From Chloroflexota bacterium (GTDB lineage Bacteria > Chloroflexota > Limnocylindria > Limnocylindrales > CSP1-4), in assembly GCA_021785115.1 (NCBI GenBank), contig JAJYGO010000441.1, positions 1 through 10,568 on the forward strand: a DNA stretch of 10,568 bases, written 5' to 3'. The translations under genes and the position numbers were made by a program. Positions 5,567 to 10,568 of the stretch are shown here, piece after piece (the stretch's first letter is position 1; each line of letters opens with the position of its first letter). Under the pieces are notes generated by a model. The model saw only the letters and a program-made list of their open reading frames with translations, did not search any database and was not told the DNA's origin.

Positions 5567-6778
5567 TCACAGGCGCTCGACCGGGTCGGCGACCGTCGCG
5601 GCCGGGCGGGAAGAGCGCCACCCCCAGGCCCACACGCCGAGCGCCGCCAGCACGAACGAGGCGCCGGCGACGCAGGTGCCGGACCAGCGGAAGCCGGTCC
5701 AGGCCCACGTCCCCACCGCGGTCCCGAGCGCCCCGCCCGCGAAGTAGGTCACCATGTAGACGGTGTTCATCCGGCTGCGCGCCTCGGGCCGGCGGGCGTG
5801 GACGCGGGCGAGGTTCGAGACGTGGTTGCCCTGGACGCCGACGTCCAGCAGGAGCACGCCGCCGATCAGGGCGGCCATGGACCGCCCCGCGGCGGCGAAG
5901 GCCGCGAACCCGGCCAGCGCCACGACCAGCGTGAGGCCCGCGTTGGCGCGGGCGCTCGATCGATCCGCCAGCCGCCCCAGGACCGGCGCGGACAGCGCTC
6001 CGGCCGCGCCGAGCACCCCGAACAGTCCCGCCACGTCGGCGCCGAGCCCGTAGCGCGCCTCCAGGAAGAAGGCGAGGGTGCTCCAGAAGACGCTGAACGC
6101 GCCGAACCCCAGCGCCCCCAGGAGGGCGGCCTCGCGCAGGACCGGCTCCTCGCGGGCGAGGGAGAAGAGCGAGCGCAGCAGGGCGGCGTAGGGGATGCTT
6201 GCCTCCGGACGGCTCACCGGCAGCAGCAGGCGCAGCGCGACGGCGAGCGCCAGCATGAGCCCGCAGGCGAGGAGGTAGACGGCGCGCCAGCCGAGGTGCG
6301 CGCCCAGGAGCCCGCTCACCGTGCGGGCGAGCAGGATGCCGGCCAGCAGCCCGCCCATGACCGTCCCGACCGCGCTCCCGCGCTCGGCCGGAGGCGCCAG
6401 GTGTGCCGCCATGGGCACCGCGAGCTGGGGGACGACGGTGGTCGCGCCGAGCGCCAGGGACGCCGCCGCCAGCACCGGCAGGCTGGGCGACGCCGCCACG
6501 CCCAGGAGCGCCACCGCCACGGCCCCGAGCAGGACGAGGATGACCCGCCGGCGCTCCAACACGTCGCCGAGCGGGACGAAGAGGAACATGCCCGCGCCGT
6601 AGCCGATCTGCGTCAGCATCGAGACGAGGCCCACCGCGCGCGCCGAGGCCGCGAAGTCGCGCGCCACCCCGGGCAGGAGCGGCTGCAGGAGGTAGAGGTT
6701 GCCGACGCTGGCGCCCGCGGCCACCGCCAGCACCGCCACGGTCGACCGGTGGCGCCGCGCGCTCGACGCCCCCGTCAC
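5567..6778 (-). CDS. MFS transporter (DHA/AraJ-like efflux type)
   Basis: A 403-residue major facilitator with about twelve helices, normal for the family, probably a proton-driven exporter in the inner membrane. After a short basic N-terminus, the first helix contains ASVGNLYLLQPLLPGVARDF (22-42), a pattern of the YnfM/AraJ-type efflux branch. The loop between helices 2 and 3 carries motif A as PLGDVLERRR at 69-78, and MGGLLAGILLARTVSGLLG at 141-159 is typical of helix 5 in this branch. The start is GTG with a very strong GAGGAG site five bases upstream. Longer in-frame readings run into the preceding gene and are rejected. The start overlaps the stop of that gene by four bases (GTGA), so the two are translationally coupled. 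The substrate cannot be told from sequence. Confidence 0.9.
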   Translation of the reverse strand: MTGASSARRHRSTVAVLAVAAGASVGNLYLLQPLLPGVARDFAASARAVGLVSMLTQIGYGAGMFLFVPLGDVLERRRVILVLLGAVAVALLGVAASPSLPVLAAASLALGATTVVPQLAVPMAAHLAPPAERGSAVGTVMGGLLAGILLARTVSGLLGAHLGWRAVYLLACGLMLALAVALRLLLPVSRPEASIPYAALLRSLFSLAREEPVLREAALLGALGFGAFSVFWSTLAFFLEARYGLGADVAGLFGVLGAAGALSAPVLGRLADRSSARANAGLTLVVALAGFAAFAAAGRSMAALIGGVLLLDVGVQGNHVSNLARVHARRPEARSRMNTVYMVTYFAGGALGTAVGTWAWTGFRWSGTCVAGASFVLAALGVWAWGWRSSRPAATVADPVERL

Positions 6779-8121
6779 CCCTTCTCCTCGCGGCCGCCCG
6801 GCGCGGCGGCCGCGGCGGCCGGCTCCTCGGACGCCTCCACGCCGGCGGCGAGCTCGGGGAGGATGCCGAGCCGGACGTAGATGGGATGCACCTCGGCCCG
6901 CAGGCGCGGGAGCGCACGCGCGAAGAGGGCCACCGCGACCAGCGTGGCCGCGCCGCCGATCGCCACGGTGAGCGGGGCGCCGATGCGGCCGGCGGCCGTC
7001 CCGAAGATCAGGCTCCCGACCGGCATCGTGCCCATCATGGCCATCGCGTACAGGCTCATCACGCGCCCCCGCTTGTCGTGGTCGACGAGCGTCTGCAGCA
7101 GGGTGTTGCTGGCGGCCAGGTGCGACATCATCCCGAACCCCGCCACGGCCAGCACGCCGCAGGCGATCCACTCGCGCCGCACCACCGAGAGGAGGATCAA
7201 CGCCACGGAGAAGGCCGTCGCCGAGCGCACGACCACCATCCCGAGCCCGCGCACGCTCGGCCGCACCGCCAGGAAGAGCGCGCCTCCGAGCGCGCCGAGG
7301 CCGATCGACCCCACCAGGAAGCCGAGCGTGTGGGCGCCGCCGTGCAGGACGTCGGTCGCGAACATGGGCATGAGGACCGCGTAGGGCGCGGCGACGAACC
7401 CGACGAAGGCCAGCAGGAGGAGCACGGCGCGGGTCGGCGCGAAGCCGAACGCGTACCGCACGCCCTCCGCCAGGTGCCGGCCGACGCGCTCCGGCGGCCC
7501 GCCGTGGCGGGGGCGCGGCGCGACGCGGATGGCGAGCAGCGCGCCCAGGACCGCCACGTAGCTGAGACCGTTCAGGAGGAAGACCACGCCCTCGCCCGTG
7601 ATCCCGATGAGCACGCCGGCGACGGAGGGACCGACCAGCCGCGCCACGTTGAAGATGGAGGAGTTCAGCGCGATCGCGTTCGGGAGGTCCTCCCGGTCGC
7701 CGACCATCTCGATCATGAAGGACTGCCGGGCCGGGACGTCCACGGCGGTGACGAAGCCGCTGGCGACGCTCAGCAGCAGGATCTCGGGGATGGTGGCCCG
7801 GCCGGAGAGGACCAGCGCCGCCAGCAGGAGCGCCTGGATCATGAAGAGGACCTGGGTCCCGATCACCATCCGGTGCCGGTTCCAGCGGTCGGCCCAGACG
7901 CCGGCCAGGGGCGCGAAGAAGAGGGTGGGGACCTGCCCCAGGAAGCCGGCCAGCCCGAGCAGGAAGGGCGAGCGCGTCATGCGGTAGACGAGCCAGCCGA
8001 GCGCGACGTTCTGCATCCAGGTCCCGATGAGCGAGACGAACTGGCCGCCGGCGAAGAGCCGGTAGTTGCGGTGTCGCAGGGCGCGGAACCCGTGCCCGAG
8101 CGTGGATCGAAGGCTCACCAT
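6775..8121 (-). CDS. MFS transporter, EntS/MFS_3 family
   Basis: A 448-residue major facilitator of the MFS_3 group, which includes the enterobactin exporter EntS. The N-terminus LRHRNYRLFAGGQFVSLIG at 15-33, motif A as GVWADRWNRHR at 74-84, DVPARQSF at 128-135, NAIALNSSIFNVARLVGPS at 148-166 and HDKRGRVMSLY at 348-358 are hallmarks of the group. The C-terminus after about 410 is a soluble tail ending in an Ala-rich, then charged stretch. EntS-like proteins export small molecules, but this family is large and the cargo here is unknown. The ATG at 8121 gives the usual family N-terminus although no good ribosome binding site precedes it; an in-frame GTG at 8172 would add 17 residues. It is the first gene of a coupled two-gene operon, divergent from the ABC importer. 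Confidence 0.9.
   Translation of the reverse strand: MVSLRSTLGHGFRALRHRNYRLFAGGQFVSLIGTWMQNVALGWLVYRMTRSPFLLGLAGFLGQVPTLFFAPLAGVWADRWNRHRMVIGTQVLFMIQALLLAALVLSGRATIPEILLLSVASGFVTAVDVPARQSFMIEMVGDREDLPNAIALNSSIFNVARLVGPSVAGVLIGITGEGVVFLLNGLSYVAVLGALLAIRVAPRPRHGGPPERVGRHLAEGVRYAFGFAPTRAVLLLLAFVGFVAAPYAVLMPMFATDVLHGGAHTLGFLVGSIGLGALGGALFLAVRPSVRGLGMVVVRSATAFSVALILLSVVRREWIACGVLAVAGFGMMSHLAASNTLLQTLVDHDKRGRVMSLYAMAMMGTMPVGSLIFGTAAGRIGAPLTVAIGGAATLVAVALFARALPRLRAEVHPIYVRLGILPELAAGVEASEEPAAAAAAPGGREEKG
6784..6789 (-). promoter_or_regulatory. ribosome binding site deciding the GTG start of the second MFS gene
   Basis: GAGGAG followed by AAGGG and GTG on the minus strand, inside the last codons of the upstream MFS gene. 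It fixes the start at 6778 and indicates translational coupling of the two transporter genes. Confidence 0.75.
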
Positions 8122-8178
8122 GTCGCGGGCCCCGGATCGGGCGCGGCGCCGGAGCGCCGGCGTGCGGGGCACCCGCTC

Positions 8179-8206
8179 ATCGTATGGGGCCGCCGCCCGG
8201 CGTCCA
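8179..8206 (-). promoter_or_regulatory. candidate promoter for the MFS operon
   Basis: On the minus strand TGGACG (8206-8201) is followed by a 16-base spacer and TACGAT (8184-8179), each with four of six consensus matches. Transcription would start near 8172, at or next to an in-frame GTG that could serve as a leaderless alternative start for the EntS-like gene. The match is modest. Confidence 0.3.
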
Positions 8207-8277
8207 GTTCCGGCTGGAGGGCGGGGACGCGTCACGCGGCGCCGCGCGACGCCGGTCGATCCTCCGGCGCGGCGCGC

Positions 8278-8306
8278 TGGACACGATCCGGCCCCCACGC
8301 TATTCC
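8278..8306 (+). promoter_or_regulatory. candidate promoter for the ABC importer operon
   Basis: TGGACA at 8278-8283 (five of six matches to TTGACA), a 17-base spacer and TATTCC at 8301-8306 (three of six). Transcription would begin near 8313, leaving a leader of about 25 bases that contains the GGAG ribosome binding site at 8327-8330. The rest of the 216-base divergent gap shows no riboswitch-like structure I can recognise. Confidence 0.4.
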
Positions 8307-8337
8307 TGGGCCTCCCCCCGGCCCCCGGAGAGCACGC

Positions 8338-9303
8338 ATGACGCGCTTCGCGTACGCCGCCGCCCTCGCCGCGCTGTGCTGTGGAACCGCGATGGCGGAC
8401 GACGTGGTCCGCCTCGGCAACCTCAAGTTCGCCCACTACGGCGCCGTCTCGTACATGAAGGAGCTCGGCCCCAAGTACGGCCTGCGCGTCGAGGAGCGCG
8501 TCTTCCCCAAGGGGCTCGACATCCTCCCGGCCATCGTCGCCGGGGAGATCGACGTCGCGGCGAGCGCGGCCGACGCCGCCATCGCGGGCCGGGCGGCCGG
8601 CGCGCCCGTCTACGCCGTGGCCGGCTTCGCGCGCGGCGGCATCCGCCTCGTCGGCCGGAAGGGCCTCGGCATCGCCACCGTGGCGCAGCTCAAGGGGAGG
8701 AAGGTGGGCGTGCCGCGCGGCGGGGCCCAGGAGCTGGCGCTCTTCGCGGAGCTGGCCAAGTACGGCCTCACCTGGGCCGAGCAGCCCGGGAAGGACGTCC
8801 AGATCGTGTACCTCGCCTACGCCGACCTGAACCAGGCGCTCCTCCAGGGCCAGATCGACGCCATGAGCCAGTCGGAGCCGCAGTCGACGCAGGCCATCGA
8901 GAAGGGGATCGGCACCGAGATCTCGAAGCCCTACGACACGCCCATGGGCGAGCCGATCCGCGTCATGGTGATGACCGAGAAGATGTACCGCGAGCGGCCC
9001 GACGTGGCGGCGCGCGTGATGAAGTGCTTCGTCGAGGCGACGCGCATCTTCCTGGCGGACCCCGCACTGGCGTCCCGGTACGTCCGGGAGAAGATGTTCA
9101 AGGGCCAGATCTCCGAGCGGGAGTACAGCGACGCGATGTCCAACGCGGCCTTCACCTACGACCTCACGGTCGACCACATCCAGACCACCACCGACCTCAT
9201 GGTGCGCTACGGCGTCGGCCGGCTGCAGCACGCTCCCCGGGCGGCGGATTGGGTGAAGCTCGACCTGCTCCGGAAGGCCAAGGCCGAGCTCGGGATCCGG
9301 TGA
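8338..9303 (+). CDS. ABC importer substrate-binding protein, NitT/TauT (NMT1/THI5-like) type
   Basis: A 321-residue periplasmic binding protein. A Sec signal peptide covers residues 1-20 with probable cleavage after AMA, leaving DDVVRLGNLKF as the mature N-terminus. The layout matches the NMT1/THI5-like and SsuA/TauA group: first lobe strand, GLRVEERVFPKGLDILPAIVAGEIDVA at about 48-74 (the typical 'sample the gene-product count' patch of this group), LKGRKVGVPRGGAQELAL at 118-135 and LLQGQIDAMSQSEPQ at 168-182. Such proteins bind sulfonates, nitrate, pyrimidines, aromatic acids or similar small anions; the ligand here cannot be named. Length is normal. The start has GGAG seven bases upstream. 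The gene is two bases from the permease gene and opens a three-gene importer operon. An in-frame reading reaching back to 6886 is not real: it has no signal peptide and lies opposite the MFS gene. Confidence 0.92.
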   Translation: MTRFAYAAALAALCCGTAMADDVVRLGNLKFAHYGAVSYMKELGPKYGLRVEERVFPKGLDILPAIVAGEIDVAASAADAAIAGRAAGAPVYAVAGFARGGIRLVGRKGLGIATVAQLKGRKVGVPRGGAQELALFAELAKYGLTWAEQPGKDVQIVYLAYADLNQALLQGQIDAMSQSEPQSTQAIEKGIGTEISKPYDTPMGEPIRVMVMTEKMYRERPDVAARVMKCFVEATRIFLADPALASRYVREKMFKGQISEREYSDAMSNAAFTYDLTVDHIQTTTDLMVRYGVGRLQHAPRAADWVKLDLLRKAKAELGIR

Positions 9304-9305
9304 CG

Positions 9306-10124
9306 ATGCGGGTAGGGGTGGGGAAGGTCGTCAAGTCGGCCCTGGTCCCGGCGCTGGTGGTGCTGGTCTGGGAGGCGCTCGCGCGCGCCGGGAAGATCTC
9401 CCCTGCCATCCTGCCGTCGCCCTCGGCGGTGGTGGTGCGCTGGTGGCACTACCTCCTGCCCATGCAGCCCTACGACCCCTCGCAGGGCGGCTGGCTGGCC
9501 TGGGCGACCTCGGGGGAGCTGCCGCAGGACGCGGTCGGCAGCCTCTACCGCGTCCTGCTCGGGTTCCTCATCGGCGCGGGGATCGCGCTGCCGCTCGGAC
9601 TGCTCATGGGGCGCATCGCGCTGGTGCACGAGCTCCTCAGTCCCGTGCTGGAGATCCTGCGGCCCATCCCCCCCATCGCCTTCATCCCGCTCTCGATCCT
9701 CTGGTTCGGCCTGGGCAACCCGCCCGCCCTCTTCCTCATCTCGCTCGGCGCCTTCTTCCCGGTGCTCGTCAACACCATCGCCGGGGTGCGCAACGTGGAC
9801 GCGATCTACGTGCGGGCGGCGAAGAACCTGGGCGCGGACGAGGCGACGCTGTTCCGGAGGGTGATCCTTCCCGCCGCCATGCCCTACGTCCTCACGGGCG
9901 TGCGGGTGGGGATCGGGGTGGCCTTCATCGTGGTCATCGTCGCGGAGATGACCGCCGTGAACAAGGGCCTCGGCTACCGGATCCTCGAGGCGCGCGAGTT
10001 CATGTGGTCGGACAAGATCATCGCCGGGATGATCACCATCGGCCTGTGCGGCCTCGGCATCGACATCGGCATGGATCGGCTCAACCGGTGGCTGCTGCGC
10101 TGGCACCGCGGGATGGAGACCTGA
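9306..10124 (+). CDS. ABC importer permease, NitT/TauT (SsuC/TauC-like) type
   Basis: A 272-residue inner-membrane permease of the BPD_transp_1 family. An N-terminal helix (about 9-28) is followed by SPAILPSPSAV at 32-42, the usual LPSP patch of SsuC/TauC proteins, then about five further helices. The EAA loop that contacts the ATPase is visible as AAKNLGADEATLFRRVILP at 171-189, with Gly176 and Leu188-Pro189 in the expected places. Between residues 50 and 75 is a linker, LPMQPYDPSQGGWLAWATSG, that looks somewhat longer than in the short members I recall. The ATG lies two bases after the stop of the binding-protein gene, with only a weak GG-rich site upstream, so translation is probably coupled. 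An in-frame reading from 8184 would lack this start and is rejected. The permease presumably acts as a homodimer. Confidence 0.92.
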   Translation: MRVGVGKVVKSALVPALVVLVWEALARAGKISPAILPSPSAVVVRWWHYLLPMQPYDPSQGGWLAWATSGELPQDAVGSLYRVLLGFLIGAGIALPLGLLMGRIALVHELLSPVLEILRPIPPIAFIPLSILWFGLGNPPALFLISLGAFFPVLVNTIAGVRNVDAIYVRAAKNLGADEATLFRRVILPAAMPYVLTGVRVGIGVAFIVVIVAEMTAVNKGLGYRILEAREFMWSDKIIAGMITIGLCGLGIDIGMDRLNRWLLRWHRGMET

Positions 10125-10125
10125 G

Positions 10126-10568
10126 GTGGAGACGGCCATCCACGTGGCGGGCGTGCAGAAGCTCTTCCGCGCCGGCGGGCGCGAGGTGCGCGCGCTGGAC
10201 GGGATCGACCTCGACGTCGCCGCGGGCGAGCTCGTGTGCCTGCTCGGGCCCTCGGGCTGCGGCAAGTCCACCCTGCTGAATGCCATCGCCGGCTTCGCCC
10301 CCCCCACCGCCGGGACGGTGCTCGCCAACGGCCGTCCGGTGACCGGGCCCGGGCCGGACCGCGCCATGGTCTTCCAGGAGTACGCGCTCTTCCCCTGGAT
10401 GACGGTGGAGGCGAACGTGGCCTTCGGCCTGGAGCTGAAGGGCGAGGCGCGGGCCGCCATCCGCGAGAAGGTCGGGGCGCTCCTCCGGCAGCTCGGCCTG
10501 AACGAGTTCCGCGACCGCTACCCCAAGGAACTCTCGGGCGGCATGCGCCAGCGGGTCGCGATCGCGCG
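10126..10568 (+). CDS. ABC importer ATPase, NitT/TauT (SsuB/TauB-like) type, cut at window end
   Basis: The first 147 codons of a cytoplasmic ATP-binding subunit that powers the importer. Walker A is GPSGCGKST at 41-49, the Q-loop is VFQEYALFPW at 82-91 and the signature is LSGGMRQR at 136-143; QEYALFPW and GGMRQR are typical of the nitrate/sulfonate/taurine group. Walker B and the H-loop would follow beyond the edge. The start is GTG, one base after the permease stop, with GGAG seven bases upstream (10115-10118). The tight packing means the three genes form one transcript. This gene is not listed as a full open frame here only because it runs off the window. Confidence 0.93.
   Translation, partial: METAIHVAGVQKLFRAGGREVRALDGIDLDVAAGELVCLLGPSGCGKSTLLNAIAGFAPPTAGTVLANGRPVTGPGPDRAMVFQEYALFPWMTVEANVAFGLELKGEARAAIREKVGALLRQLGLNEFRDRYPKELSGGMRQRVAIA

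Noticed and set aside
1..8121. Siderophore locus suggested by an isochorismatase-like enzyme together with an EntS-family exporter
   Set aside because: The genes are 6 kb apart in different transcripts, the hydrolase is YecD-like rather than EntB-like, and no other siderophore synthesis or uptake gene is present.
5513..9303. Very long open frames opposite the two MFS genes on the plus strand (5513-6880 and the 5' part of 6886-9303)
   Set aside because: They are rich in Arg, His, Gln and Gly, with no domain or hydrophobic pattern, and mirror the strongly coding minus-strand transporters. Stop codons are rare in all frames of such GC-rich DNA.
8338..10568. Naming the importer as taurine, nitrate or thiamine-precursor specific
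   Set aside because: Sequence patches place it only in the broad NitT/TauT group, and no substrate-specific neighbour is visible.

Overview
The window is very GC-rich, gene-dense bacterial chromosome with a strong G/C preference at third codon positions. A lipoprotein signal, a Sec-type periplasmic binding protein and GT-C/GT2 glycan enzymes point to a Gram-negative (diderm) organism. Composition and the NitT/TauT-type ABC operon would fit uncultured soil lineages such as Rokubacteria or high-GC Proteobacteria, but the sequence alone does not settle the taxon. No tRNA, rRNA, CRISPR array, transposase, integrase or phage gene was found.

Layout. (1) Positions 1-696, plus strand: a possible last few codons of an upstream gene, then a YecD-like isochorismatase-fold hydrolase. 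(2) 638-1549, minus: a two-helix membrane protein with a HAMP-like region and no visible output domain. Its end overlaps the hydrolase tail to tail. (3) 1550-1825: 276 bases without a gene, holding a 24-bp perfect palindrome and other dyads. (4) 1826-3526, minus, and about 3625-4977, plus: a divergent pair made of a polytopic GT-C-like membrane protein and a NodC/hyaluronan-synthase-like GT2 glycosyltransferase, probably a surface or extracellular polysaccharide locus. (5) 4994-5416, minus: two very small genes with strong ribosome binding sites, a 62-residue lipoprotein and a 61-residue single-helix membrane protein. (6) 5567-8121, minus: two different major facilitator transporters whose genes overlap by 4 bases (GTGA). 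(7) 8338 to the right edge, plus: a NitT/TauT-type ABC importer operon (binding protein, permease, ATPase), almost without gaps and cut by the window end.

Most of this is ordinary transport and envelope housekeeping. I do not see a clearly new multi-gene system. The points most worth a second look are the orphan HAMP-like protein, the lipoprotein/small-membrane-protein pair, the hydrolase with Gly where amidases of its fold have the nucleophilic Cys, the HAS-like synthase with changed Q-x-x-RW and GDDR motifs, and the hairpin-rich gap at 1550-1825. Three putative promoters share a TGGAC-type -35 element.
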